This document shows positions 44,546-53,739 of a stretch of 64,000 nucleotides of DNA, piece after piece. The DNA is from Ruegeria arenilitoris. GTDB taxonomy: Bacteria; Pseudomonadota; Alphaproteobacteria; Rhodobacterales; Rhodobacteraceae. The position numbers and the translations under genes are program-made. Location: contig NZ_WPZQ01000001.1 of NCBI RefSeq assembly GCF_013030265.1, positions 372,001-436,000 on the forward strand, in the 5' to 3' direction. How positions within the stretch are numbered: the stretch's first letter is position 1; every line of letters starts with the position of its first letter. The notes below the pieces were generated by a model, which did no database searches, was not told the DNA's origin, and saw only the letters and a program-made list of their open reading frames with translations.

Positions 44546-45940
44546 TTACATGTGAATCACACGGCCGTAGGCGTCCAGCACACTTTCGTGCATCATCTCG
44601 GACAAGGTCGGATGTGGGAAGACGGTGTTCATCAGGTCTTCTTCGGTAGTCTCAAGCTGGCGACCAACCACATAGCCCTGAATCAGCTCTGTGACTTCTG
44701 CGCCGATCATGTGCGCGCCCAGCAATTCCCCGGTTTTGGCATCAAATACGGTTTTGATCAGGCCCTCGGGCTCACCCAGAGCGATGGCCTTGCCGTTACC
44801 GATGAAGGGGAAACGGCCAACCTTGACCTCGTAGCCCAGTTCTTTGGCCTTAGCTTCCGAGTAACCGACCGAAGCGACCTGCGGCTGACAATATGTGCAG
44901 CCTGCGATGCTTTCCGGTTTGACCGGGTGCGCGTGTTTGCCGGCAATCAATTCGGCAACCATGACACCTTCGTGGCTGGCCTTGTGCGCCAGCCAGGGCG
45001 CACCAGCAATATCACCGATGGCATAAAGACCCTCGACACCGGTGCGACAGAACTCATCTGTCACAACGTGAGTGCGGTCGATTTTGACACCAAGCGCCTC
45101 GAGGCCGAGGTTTTCGACATTACCAACGATTCCAACTGCAGAAATCACGGTGTCAAAGTCGTGTTTCTCGACTTTGCCATTGACTTCGATATGCGCTGTG
45201 ACCTTGCCTTTGCCACGATCCAGCTGCTTGACCATCGCCTTTTCCTTGATGGTCATACCCTGCTTGGTAAAGGACTTTTTGGCGAATGCGCTGATCTCGG
45301 CATCTTCGACGGGAAGGATGCGGTCCATCACCTCGACCACGGTCGTGTCAGCACCCAACGTATGGTAGAAGCTTGCAAACTCGATACCGATTGCACCTGA
45401 GCCGATGACCAACAATTTCTTGGGCATGCGCGGTGGCTGCAGAGCGTGCTTGTAGGTCCAGACCAGATCACCGTCAGCCTCAAGTCCAGGCAGTTCACGC
45501 GCCCGGGCACCGGTCGCAAGGATGATGTTCTTTGCCGTCAGTTCTTCGGTACCCTTATCGGTTTTGACACTGACCTTGCCCTTGGTTGGGATCGTTGCCT
45601 CACCCATCACGACGGTGACTTTGTTCTTTTTGAGCAGATGTCCGACGCCACTGGTCAACTGTTTTGCCACCCCGCGCGAACGTTTGACCACGGCATTGAG
45701 ATCATAGCCGATCTTGTCAGCACTCAGACCAAAATCCTTGGCACGCTCCATGAGGTGAAACACCTCTGCAGATCGCAGCAACGCCTTTGTTGGGATGCAC
45801 CCCCAGTTAAGACAAATCCCACCCAGATGCTCGCGTTCAACCACGGCCGTCTTCAGTCCCAACTGGGCCGCGCGGATAGCAGCGACATAGCCACCGGGCC
45901 CTGCCCCGATTACGATCAGATCAAAGGATTGTGCAGCCAT
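44546..45940 (-). CDS. lpdA: Dihydrolipoyl dehydrogenase, E3 (464 aa)
   Basis: Flavoprotein of 2-oxoacid dehydrogenase and glycine-cleavage complexes. FAD site GAGPGGYVAAIRAAQLG, redox disulfide GGICLNWGCIPTKA (Cys43, Cys48), NAD site VIGSGAIGIEFASFY, and the C-terminal catalytic base in FPHPTLSEMMHE. No E1 or E2 gene is adjacent, so which complex it serves is open. An inverted repeat (TAGTTTA-CCGT-TAAACTA) sits 32 bases upstream of the start. Confidence 0.96.
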   Translation of the reverse strand: MAAQSFDLIVIGAGPGGYVAAIRAAQLGLKTAVVEREHLGGICLNWGCIPTKALLRSAEVFHLMERAKDFGLSADKIGYDLNAVVKRSRGVAKQLTSGVGHLLKKNKVTVVMGEATIPTKGKVSVKTDKGTEELTAKNIILATGARARELPGLEADGDLVWTYKHALQPPRMPKKLLVIGSGAIGIEFASFYHTLGADTTVVEVMDRILPVEDAEISAFAKKSFTKQGMTIKEKAMVKQLDRGKGKVTAHIEVNGKVEKHDFDTVISAVGIVGNVENLGLEALGVKIDRTHVVTDEFCRTGVEGLYAIGDIAGAPWLAHKASHEGVMVAELIAGKHAHPVKPESIAGCTYCQPQVASVGYSEAKAKELGYEVKVGRFPFIGNGKAIALGEPEGLIKTVFDAKTGELLGAHMIGAEVTELIQGYVVGRQLETTEEDLMNTVFPHPTLSEMMHESVLDAYGRVIHM

Positions 45941-45971
45941 GTGTACCTCTCGGCGCAGGTCGATTGAAAAC

Positions 45972-45989
45972 TAGTTTACCGTTAAACTA
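45972..45989. promoter_or_regulatory. Inverted repeat in front of lpdA
   Basis: TAGTTTA and TAAACTA pair with a 4-base spacer, followed by TTTTTT on the plus strand. It lies in the promoter or leader region of lpdA. It could be an operator or a weak plus-strand hairpin. Confidence 0.4.
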
Positions 45990-46103
45990 TTTTTTCAAAC
46001 TCATCAATGTCCGTTCCCGCGACATATATGACGCGGGGTCAGCGTGTCTGAATTACACAGATTTGAGCCTATACCCGAGATACACCAATAGCTAGAACAG
46101 AGG

Positions 46104-46121
46104 TACCCGGACCACCGGGTA
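46104..46121 (+). promoter_or_regulatory. Hairpin in the leader of the coiled-coil protein gene
   Basis: TACCCGG and CCGGGTA pair with loop ACCA, 32 bases before the start codon. No T tract follows (TTTCATTC), so an RNA-stability or operator role is possible. Confidence 0.35.
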
Positions 46122-46153
46122 TTTCATTCTCTTAGATTTCCGAAAGGCGTATC

Positions 46154-46588
46154 ATGGCCAAAACGCTCAAAGATTTAGTGCTCGCCCTTTTGAACGCAAC
46201 TTTGATCCTTGTGGCCTTGTGCCTGTTTCTGGGACTAAAACTTAGCCAATCGATCGAGAGTATCCGGGATGGGTTTGCTGAGAACCTGCAACTGGTGACG
46301 CCTCTGCGGGATCAGGCGCAGAGTATTCGGGGAGAGCTTGCAGCCGTGCGCAGCGATCTGGCGGCTATTCGTGCACAGGATGGTACACTGGACAGCGTAG
46401 TCAGGCAGAAACTGAATGCCACATTGCAGCGGCTGAATGATCTGGAAACCAAACTGGAGACTACCCAGTCGCAACTCGCGGGTTTAGCAGAAAAACCCGA
46501 AGAGCTTATCGATCACGCCATCACCACTTCGGCTGATGTCGTGACCGACCGAATTCTTGTTATTCGGGGCTGTGAGCCCGCGACCTAG
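46154..46588 (+). CDS. Membrane-anchored coiled-coil protein of unknown function (144 aa)
   Basis: One N-terminal membrane helix (DLVLALLNATLILVALCLFLGL, about 8-29) followed by a long heptad-rich helix (IRDGFAENLQLVTPLRDQAQSIRG to LETKLETTQSQLAGLAEKP). The C-terminus is ADVVTDRILVIRGCEPAT. I do not recognise a family. The ribosome site GAAAGGCGTATC precedes the ATG. Its stop overlaps that of the DUF924 gene in a perfect palindrome. Confidence 0.75.
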   Translation: MAKTLKDLVLALLNATLILVALCLFLGLKLSQSIESIRDGFAENLQLVTPLRDQAQSIRGELAAVRSDLAAIRAQDGTLDSVVRQKLNATLQRLNDLETKLETTQSQLAGLAEKPEELIDHAITTSADVVTDRILVIRGCEPAT

Positions 46589-46595
46589 GTCGCGG
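46578..46595. repeat. 18-bp perfect palindrome spanning two convergent stop codons
   Basis: CCGCGACCTAGGTCGCGG is its own reverse complement. Its centre CTAG gives TAG to both genes, and both proteins end in Ala-Thr from the same bases. In RNA it would fold into a tight stem and might act as a two-way 3' end, but it has no loop or T tract. Confidence 0.6.
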
Positions 46596-47166
46596 CCCCC
46601 TGCAACTCGCGAACAGTTGAGCCGTAACCACCGCTGCTGACATATGCAGCCTCGTGTTCGGTTGTCGGACGCTCCAGCGCCTCGTTCCGATATGGAAACC
46701 GACCGAACTTGCGGATCACTTCGCGGTGGGCTCGTGCATGCAATAGGTTGCCTGCGCCGTTTTCCGGCATACGCTCACACATGAGCCGCACACAGCGTTC
46801 CTGATCACACAGGTTTTCCGAGTGCATCATCGGCAGGTAAAAGAACTGCCGTGCCGGCTCGTCAATCTTCAGATCCCAGCCTTTGTCGACCGCACATTTC
46901 GCGGCTGTCAAAGCTGCCCTGTCAGACGAGAACGCCTTTCCACTACCCCGAAACATATTGCGCGGGAACTGGTCCATCAGAATGATGTACGCCAGTGAGC
47001 CGCTGGGATAGGTCAGCCAGAGCGAGAACCTGCCCTCGCACGCCGCTTCCCATGTTTCGAGGAACCGTTCACGGATTTGCGCATCAAGCGCTTCATCCTG
47101 CAGATACCACCCCTCGGGGCCAACTTCATCTAACCAAAAACTCAATACTTCTTCAGGACCTACCAT
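46585..47166 (-). CDS. DUF924 family protein (193 aa)
   Basis: All-helical protein of the DUF924 family: EEVLSFWLDEVGPEGWYLQDEALDAQIRERFLETWEAA is its usual opening, and YIILMDQFPRNMFRGSGKAF plus YLPMMHSENLCDQERCVRL are core phrases. The fold is TPR-like and the function unknown. It is convergent with the coiled-coil gene; the two TAG stops share CTAG. Confidence 0.9.
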   Translation of the reverse strand: MVGPEEVLSFWLDEVGPEGWYLQDEALDAQIRERFLETWEAACEGRFSLWLTYPSGSLAYIILMDQFPRNMFRGSGKAFSSDRAALTAAKCAVDKGWDLKIDEPARQFFYLPMMHSENLCDQERCVRLMCERMPENGAGNLLHARAHREVIRKFGRFPYRNEALERPTTEHEAAYVSSGGYGSTVRELQGAAT

Positions 47167-47273
47167 GCCCTTGACTCCGTAATTGCCCTCCCCAGGGACG
47201 TAAGGTCATTTAAGTCCGTTTTACAGAATTGTTACAGTAACATATTGCAACATTTGCGACACAAATCCGGCGC

Positions 47274-48545
47274 TCAGGCAGGTTCTTGCGCATCCGGTTC
47301 ATCCTGCGCAGCCTCGATTGCAACCTCCTGCGCCACTTCAAGCGCAACTGGTGACGAAGTAGGCAGAATGGAAGCAATCGAACTGGTCTCATCAACAGGT
47401 ACGTAGGCACGCTGTGTCATACGGTAGAGCGCATAAACCGCCATGATGAACATGAGCGTCGCAATAAACAGGAAGAAGCCTGCAGGTCCCACGATGCCTT
47501 CACCCATCAACCAACCCGTAATGAGCGGGCCTGCAATCGCACCAAGACCGTTGATGAAGATCAGGCCGCCAGAGGCTGCGGACATATCGTCATACTCAAG
47601 ATAGTCATTGGTATAGGCAATCAGCAGCGAATAGAGCGGGCTGGTCATGCCACCGATCAGGAAAGCGCCTGCCAACAGGATCGTGAAAGTGGCACCGAAG
47701 AACATGCCGATCAAAGCGCCACAGCCCCCTACGACAGCGACAAGCAGGATCAGGATGCGTCGATCCATACGGTCGGAAATCCAGCCAATCGGATATTGCA
47801 GCAACACCGCGCCCACATAGAACGAGGCTACAAAGGTCGAGATTTCGACGAGCGACAAACCAGCCTGGGCGCCGTAAACCGAGCTCATCCCGAACTGGGC
47901 CGAGAAAATGCCGCCCAACAGGAACATGCCAACGCAACCCAACGGAGATGTCTCCATCAGCTTGCGCAAGGTCATGGGTTTGGTCGTGTCAAATGCAGGG
48001 GTTGGTGAAATCGACAGCAGAATTGGTGCAAAAGAAACCGAGACAAGGATCGATGCGATCACGAATGTCTCATAACCTGCGGGGTCGCCTATCAACAAAA
48101 GTGCCTGTGCGCTGACGATACCCGTCATCTGTACGATCATGTACAGCGACAGCGCTTGCCCACGGTTTTCGTTGCTTGCGGCATTGTTCAACCAGCTTTC
48201 AGCCGTCACATACACCCCGGAAAAGCAGAACCCGATCACAACGCGCCCAAGTGACCAGGCAATCGGATCGGTCAGCATCGGATACATGATCATCACGGCA
48301 GAGATGAAAGACGCCAGTGCCGCAAACACGCGTACATGCCCTACTCGCCGGATCATCTCAGGTGCAAGGCGCGATCCACCTAGGAAACCGACAAAGTAAG
48401 CCGACATCACGAATGACATCTGCAGAGTCGAGAAACCCTCAATCTCACCCCGCACACCCAGCAGCGTACCCTGAAGGCCGTTGCCGACCATCAGCAATCC
48501 CATACCAAGAAGAAGCGCCCAAGCGCTGGAAAGAACCTGAAGCAT
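47274..48545 (-). CDS. Major facilitator superfamily transporter, YcaD-like (423 aa)
   Basis: About twelve membrane helices with the loop 2-3 motif GGSRLAPEMIRRVGHVRVFAALA and the loop 8-9 equivalent YPIGWISDRMDRR. The opening (LLLGMGLLMVGNGLQGTLLGVRGEIEGFSTLQMSFVMSAYFVGF) is that of the YcaD/YfkF group of presumed drug or metabolite exporters. The tail after the last helix is acidic (SPVALEVAQEVAIEAAQDEPDAQEPA). Substrate unknown. It is downstream of queA on the same strand with 105 bases between. Confidence 0.9.
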   Translation of the reverse strand: MLQVLSSAWALLLGMGLLMVGNGLQGTLLGVRGEIEGFSTLQMSFVMSAYFVGFLGGSRLAPEMIRRVGHVRVFAALASFISAVMIMYPMLTDPIAWSLGRVVIGFCFSGVYVTAESWLNNAASNENRGQALSLYMIVQMTGIVSAQALLLIGDPAGYETFVIASILVSVSFAPILLSISPTPAFDTTKPMTLRKLMETSPLGCVGMFLLGGIFSAQFGMSSVYGAQAGLSLVEISTFVASFYVGAVLLQYPIGWISDRMDRRILILLVAVVGGCGALIGMFFGATFTILLAGAFLIGGMTSPLYSLLIAYTNDYLEYDDMSAASGGLIFINGLGAIAGPLITGWLMGEGIVGPAGFFLFIATLMFIMAVYALYRMTQRAYVPVDETSSIASILPTSSPVALEVAQEVAIEAAQDEPDAQEPA

Positions 48546-48650
48546 GCTGCCACCCGGAATTGCCGACGTGTTGTACGTCTTGAGATCAAAAAACCCTTTG
48601 GTCGCGCTTGTCTACGACATTCTAGAGGCGCGATCCGGAAAACACGGCTT

Positions 48651-49697
48651 TCAAGGCATCAAAAGCGACGCATCTCCATAAGAGAAGAAACGATATTTCC
48701 TAGCAATGGCATGCGCGTAGATGTCGTTGACCCGATCCTGCCCCATCAGCGCCGACACCAGCATCAACAACGTCGATTTCGGCAGGTGGAAGTTGGTCAT
48801 CAACGCGTCTGTCACATGAAACTCGAAACCCGGATAGATAAAGATATCGGTTTCGCCTTCCCACGGTTGAATGCTGCCGCTGCGGGCCGCACTTTCGATC
48901 AGACGCAGGGCAGTCGTACCTACGGGAATAACCCGTCCACCGGCGGATTTGGTCGCGCGAATTTCCTCGGCGGCCTGTTCGCTGACGCGCCCCCATTCGG
49001 CATGCATCTTGTGTGTGGTGACGTCCTCGACCTTGACCGGGAGGAACGTCCCCGCTCCAACATGCAAAGTAACATGTGTAAACGTCACCCCGCGTTCGCC
49101 CAGCGCATGCAACAGCGCCTCATCGAAATGTAGCGATGCGGTTGGGGCTGCGACCGCTCCGGAATTCTGCGCCCAAACGGTTTGATAGTCTGTCTTGTCC
49201 TGCTCATCCGCAGGTCGTTTGGCTGCGATGTATGGCGGCAATGGCATTGCGCCTGCTTGTTCAAGCGCTTCGTCGAAATCATCGCCTTGCAGATTGAAAC
49301 GCAAACAGGCTTGTCCGTCCTCGACCCGTTCCAGCGTCGCACTCAGCCGTTCCGAGAACACGATCTCTTCGCCAAGCTTCACTTTCTTAAGCGGTTTGAT
49401 CAGTGCCGCCCATGTGCCATCAGATTGCGGATCAAGCAAAGTCGCCTCAATTGCGGCCGAGACAGGCCCTTGCGCGCTATTGCGATGGCGACGCCCATTC
49501 AATCGCGCAGGAATCACCCGTGTATCGTTCAGGACAAGACGGTCACCCGGGCGCAGCCAATTGGGCAAATCCAAAACCTGCTGATCCGTGATCTCACCCC
49601 CATTTGCCACCAACAGACGCGCAGAGGAGCGCGGGCTGGCAGGCCGCGTCGCGATCAAGTCTTCGGGCAGGTCGAAATCAAAGTCACTCAGTTGCAT
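48651..49697 (-). CDS. queA: tRNA preQ1(34) S-adenosylmethionine ribosyltransferase-isomerase (348 aa)
   Basis: QueA turns preQ1 at the tRNA wobble position into epoxyqueuosine, taking the ribosyl group from SAM. Conserved phrases: [66 protein letters not shown] and [18 protein letters not shown]. The length is typical. No tgt or queG is adjacent. It lies downstream of the AsmA-like gene, 44 bases after it. Confidence 0.96.
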   Translation of the reverse strand: MQLSDFDFDLPEDLIATRPASPRSSARLLVANGGEITDQQVLDLPNWLRPGDRLVLNDTRVIPARLNGRRHRNSAQGPVSAAIEATLLDPQSDGTWAALIKPLKKVKLGEEIVFSERLSATLERVEDGQACLRFNLQGDDFDEALEQAGAMPLPPYIAAKRPADEQDKTDYQTVWAQNSGAVAAPTASLHFDEALLHALGERGVTFTHVTLHVGAGTFLPVKVEDVTTHKMHAEWGRVSEQAAEEIRATKSAGGRVIPVGTTALRLIESAARSGSIQPWEGETDIFIYPGFEFHVTDALMTNFHLPKSTLLMLVSALMGQDRVNDIYAHAIARKYRFFSYGDASLLMP

Positions 49698-49741
49698 GGC
49701 GGCGCATTACAGGGCTCTGACAGATTCGGCCACAGCCTGAC

Positions 49742-52700
49742 TTACCGATCCTCACCGCGAGTTCCCTGAGTGGGTTGGGTCCCACCTGAATTCTGCGGCT
49801 GAGCGTTAGGCCCGTCAGAAACCGTGGGTCGTGGTCCGCGCATCAGGTCACGAAGAAACAGTGGGGCGAGTCCGGATAGTGGGTTTACCGAAACCTGAGG
49901 CGAGCCAATCGGCCCTGTCAATGTATAGTTGAATGCAAATATCCCTTCACCTTTTCGCGTCAGAACACTGCCAATCGCGTTGACCAGGTATATCGGAGAT
50001 ATCGCTCCACGCAGGTTCAGCGTCTGCCTGACCGTATCCACAGTGCCATCAAAGGATAGGCCCATTGACGGGCCTACCGCGCTACCGCTTAGAACTTTGA
50101 CTTCGGTGGGAGTAATCCGCATCTTGCTGTCAATGGACGAAAAATAGATGCCCTGCCCCGCCATCTCGGTCAGCAAGCCAACAAGGCTGATGGCATTGAG
50201 CAAAGCAGCCATCGCCGGGGCATCCTTGATACGGGTATCGGTGATCTTTAGGTCGACATCATAGTTCCCGGCTTCGGCAATCGGATCCAATTGTACGCGT
50301 AGGTTACCCTCTCTTGCCTGCGTCAAAAGCCCGGCAGAACTCAGAACCGCACCTGCATCATTCGAGGTTAGGGTCACCGCACTTCGCCCGCCACGAGGGG
50401 ATACCTGACCGTTGATCGCTGCTTTTCCATTCACCCGCGCTGAGAATGGCCCCCGAAGACCACCGGTAGTTTCAAACGTACCCCGCATCCCTGTCAGGGC
50501 AACTTCTTCGGTGACCTGCAGCCGGTCCAATGCAACCTCAAGCTTTGGTCCCGGCCCAGAGCTGCCTCCGCCACCCGTTCCATTTCCAAAGGTCGCCTTT
50601 CCCAGATCCAAAACGCCACCGAGAACGCGAATATCCGGCAACGCGGCTCCTCGCCCAATCAGCTCGGCGGGAACGGCCAGCCATTCACCCAGCTCAAACG
50701 AACTGAACTGAACACGATCCAGCTCATCACCATCCCGGAACGATATCGACGCGACCGTTCTGAGGCCAGCTGCATCGAGTCTGAGTGAATCCACCCGCAA
50801 CTGGTCACCCAATGTGGCCTCTGCCGTCAGGCTGCCACTACTGTTGGCCCCTTTTCGCCAGCCGAGCTCAGGGATGGCCAGCGCCACTCCGACCAGATCG
50901 GACTCCGCGGACAACTTTGGCGGCTCGCCCGCGCCAATCCCCAATCGGAGCGCTGCCGTACCCTGCCCGGTTAACATCCCCTTGGGCAGCCCTGCTCTGA
51001 GTTCATCCATTAACCGAGGTGATAACTCGATCTGTCCTGTCAGTTCACTGCGCTGAGGTTCTTTGCCTCCGATCGGTTGTTGCCAACGAGCCTGAATCGG
51101 CACCACCCCAAAGAAGCCATTCCCCTGAATACTGACCTGCGTCTGGTCTCCACTCAATTGCAGATTATCTGCGCTGACGTTGACGTCGGGAACCAGCTTA
51201 TCGCTCGCCAGGTCATCGAGACTTCCTGTGAAGTGAAACTCCGCTTCTTCAAATTTCAGCTTCTTTTTCAGCGGTAGAGACAGTGTGCCCACCAAGCCAA
51301 CCCGGCCATTGGCCAGATCAACTGGCAAACCGGCTTTGGTCATCACTTCGAGAGGAGCCCTGTTCAACAACGAAAGCGCCGCTGTAACGCTACCGTTTGC
51401 AACAATCCGGGCGATACCGGGTGTCGTTTTCTTGATACTCACATCCGGGATGATGAAGGACGTGCCGGATGCATCAACTGATCCGCCCTCGTCTGCGATA
51501 ACGACGCCCTTTTGAGCCGTTACCGTAAAGCGGTCATTAATCAGGCTTGCCTGACCCTGAGCATCCTCCACAGGAGGCAATGTCTTGGCAAACCGAACGC
51601 GAGCTTTATCGAAATCGAAATCCAGATAAATGTCGGGTTCAGATTGTGGTCGCAACCTGAGTGCAAAATCCATGTCAGATACTTCACCCTGATACAGATT
51701 TTCAGTCACCCAAATACGCGGTTTGGGTGCAAGCCGTGGCGGCCAATATTGCAAAACCTGTTCAGATGGCATCTGGTCAATATTCGCATTCAGATCCACG
51801 CTCCAGCCTTCGGTCAGACCGACCAAGTTTCCCGAAGCGCGCAATCGATGCGCACCATCCTCGATCGTGACCTGTCCCAACTGCACCCGAAACGGATTTA
51901 GCTTCATCTGAAAATCCAGATCAGCGCGTCTCAGTTCCAGGGTCTCAGTGAACAGATTTGCCGGATTCACACGAATACCGATCAGACGAAATTGTGCCGC
52001 CATGCTCTCTAGCAAGCCGCTATCAACGCCTTGCAGAAAAGCCTTGCCTTCAGCCTGCACAGACCCCCAGGCTGAATCGATCGAGACCTCGTTGAAATCC
52101 AGAACCTGACCGACCGGATCATAGGTGAAATACGTGCGCGCGGATTCAAAAGGCACAGGCTTAATTTCGGGGTTCGGTTGCACTGCACCAGCGCCCAGAT
52201 TCAGGGTCGCAAAGACCGGACCCAAAGCCGCTTGCGCATCAATGCTGCCTCGTAATGCCCCGGAAATTGGCGTGTTGAGCACCTGCAACCATGCCAAAGC
52301 CGGGGTCTGCCCGGCGATATCTTCGGCAGGCAAGTCGGTGATTGATACGCCAAACCGGGCCGCGGGTGAGCCCAGTGTGCTCGTATAATTGGCTTCGATT
52401 GAACTGACATAGTCGCGCCCTGCCAGTACCGAGAAACCCGTTGCCAAACGTACTTCGTTGTCATTGCGGTTGGCTTGAATATGCCCACCATCCAGAAGCC
52501 ACGACCGACCCAGTCGCAAATCCTTGTAATCAAGAGTGATTGCATCAAGTTCGACCGAAGTCAGGGCCGACAATGCCGGGGATTGGAATATCCTGTCCGA
52601 GCCTTCCAGTAGCTGTGCAAAATTCGGTGCCTCCTGCAAAGGCGTGCTTCCAGATCCGACGGTCAGCGACAGCGCGCCATCGGGACCGCGCGTTAATGCA

Positions 52701-53137
52701 ATCAGCGCTCCGTTCAGGATGATGCGCTTGGGGCGCACCTGGCCGCGCAACAGCGGCCTCATCGCCAGACTTGCACGTACATCTGCGACCTGAGCGATTT
52801 GCTGTCCCGCCGCATCGCTCACGGTCACATCCGTAAGTCGCAATCGGGGTCGCCAGCCTTCGTGAATGATAAAGCTGACGTCACCGAACCTGATCTGCAA
52901 ACCGCCCAAAGCCCGCTCAAGACGCGCTTCGACGCGATCGCTGAGCCACTCAGGTGCATGCAGCCGCTGACCAACCACCATAAATCCCGTGAACAACGCG
53001 AGAAACAACAACAGGACAACGCCGCGCAAAGTCCACAGACCAGCCTTACGCCGACGGGATCGGCGGCGCGGCTGTTGTTCTGCCTGCGCAGCACCTTCCT
53101 GATCTTGCTGGATCAATTTGCTATCCACGCCTTTCAA
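49742..53137 (-). CDS. Large AsmA/YhdP-like envelope protein (DUF3971-type) (1131 aa)
   Basis: A basic cytoplasmic start with KRRSRRRKAG-like charge is followed by one membrane helix (WTLRGVVLLLFLALFTGFMVVG, about 36-57) and then about 1,000 residues of periplasmic beta-rich repeats. Recognisable are DUF3971 around the middle and the AsmA_2-like C-terminal part (AMAALLNAISLVGLLTEMAGQGIYFSSIDSKMRI and LNLRGAISPIYLVNAIGSVL). YhdP/TamB-type proteins form groove bridges that carry phospholipid to the outer membrane. The C-terminal tail is Pro/Gln/Gly-rich. It is divergent from bcp, with 59 bases between starts. Confidence 0.9.
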   Translation of the reverse strand: MKGVDSKLIQQDQEGAAQAEQQPRRRSRRRKAGLWTLRGVVLLLFLALFTGFMVVGQRLHAPEWLSDRVEARLERALGGLQIRFGDVSFIIHEGWRPRLRLTDVTVSDAAGQQIAQVADVRASLAMRPLLRGQVRPKRIILNGALIALTRGPDGALSLTVGSGSTPLQEAPNFAQLLEGSDRIFQSPALSALTSVELDAITLDYKDLRLGRSWLLDGGHIQANRNDNEVRLATGFSVLAGRDYVSSIEANYTSTLGSPAARFGVSITDLPAEDIAGQTPALAWLQVLNTPISGALRGSIDAQAALGPVFATLNLGAGAVQPNPEIKPVPFESARTYFTYDPVGQVLDFNEVSIDSAWGSVQAEGKAFLQGVDSGLLESMAAQFRLIGIRVNPANLFTETLELRRADLDFQMKLNPFRVQLGQVTIEDGAHRLRASGNLVGLTEGWSVDLNANIDQMPSEQVLQYWPPRLAPKPRIWVTENLYQGEVSDMDFALRLRPQSEPDIYLDFDFDKARVRFAKTLPPVEDAQGQASLINDRFTVTAQKGVVIADEGGSVDASGTSFIIPDVSIKKTTPGIARIVANGSVTAALSLLNRAPLEVMTKAGLPVDLANGRVGLVGTLSLPLKKKLKFEEAEFHFTGSLDDLASDKLVPDVNVSADNLQLSGDQTQVSIQGNGFFGVVPIQARWQQPIGGKEPQRSELTGQIELSPRLMDELRAGLPKGMLTGQGTAALRLGIGAGEPPKLSAESDLVGVALAIPELGWRKGANSSGSLTAEATLGDQLRVDSLRLDAAGLRTVASISFRDGDELDRVQFSSFELGEWLAVPAELIGRGAALPDIRVLGGVLDLGKATFGNGTGGGGSSGPGPKLEVALDRLQVTEEVALTGMRGTFETTGGLRGPFSARVNGKAAINGQVSPRGGRSAVTLTSNDAGAVLSSAGLLTQAREGNLRVQLDPIAEAGNYDVDLKITDTRIKDAPAMAALLNAISLVGLLTEMAGQGIYFSSIDSKMRITPTEVKVLSGSAVGPSMGLSFDGTVDTVRQTLNLRGAISPIYLVNAIGSVLTRKGEGIFAFNYTLTGPIGSPQVSVNPLSGLAPLFLRDLMRGPRPTVSDGPNAQPQNSGGTQPTQGTRGEDR

Positions 53138-53196
53138 ACCGACTACGCCGCCCTATGATGTCGAGCATCAATTAAAAACCTTTGCCGGAGTTTCCA

Positions 53197-53658
53197 ATGC
53201 CCGACGTTTCAGACACCGCCCCCGATTTCACTTTGCCCCGCGATGGCGGCGGAGAAGTGACCTTGTCGAATCTGCGCGGCGGTACCGTCGTTTTGTTTTT
53301 CTATCCCCGTGATGATACGCCGGGCTGCACCAAGGAATCCATCGGTTTCTCGGAACAACTTCAATCCTTTGCCGACGCGGGTGCTCAGGTTTTTGGCATC
53401 TCGCGTGATAGCATCGCAAAGCATGACAAGTTCGTTGCCAAGCACAGCCTGACGACGCCACTGCTGTCAGACGAGCAATCATCTGTTTGCGAAGACTACG
53501 GCGTCTGGGTGGAAAAGAAGATGTATGGCAGAACCTCTATGGGGATCGAACGATCGACCTTCATCATCGACGCAGAGGGGAAGATCGCCCGCGTCTGGCG
53601 CAAGGTAAAAGTACCCGGCCATGTCGAGGAAGTGCTGGAAGCTGTTCAGGCGCTTTAA
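53197..53658 (+). CDS. bcp: Thioredoxin-dependent peroxiredoxin, Bcp/PrxQ type (153 aa)
   Basis: Reduces hydrogen peroxide and organic hydroperoxides. The peroxidatic Cys44 is in FYPRDDTPGCTKES. The resolving Cys five residues on, as in E. coli Bcp, is missing; Cys98 (SSVCEDYG) is the only other candidate, so resolution may be atypical or of the 1-Cys type. The start ATG 53197 has GGAG 7 bases upstream, and MPDVSDTAPDFTLPRDGG is the usual opening. Confidence 0.95.
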   Translation: MPDVSDTAPDFTLPRDGGGEVTLSNLRGGTVVLFFYPRDDTPGCTKESIGFSEQLQSFADAGAQVFGISRDSIAKHDKFVAKHSLTTPLLSDEQSSVCEDYGVWVEKKMYGRTSMGIERSTFIIDAEGKIARVWRKVKVPGHVEEVLEAVQAL

Positions 53659-53739
53659 CGGTCAAGTTCACAGTCCTCTCGACCCTCGGCTTGATCCGGT
53701 TTATCACCCGCCACAAACAGCGATTGGCGGAGGAAACCC

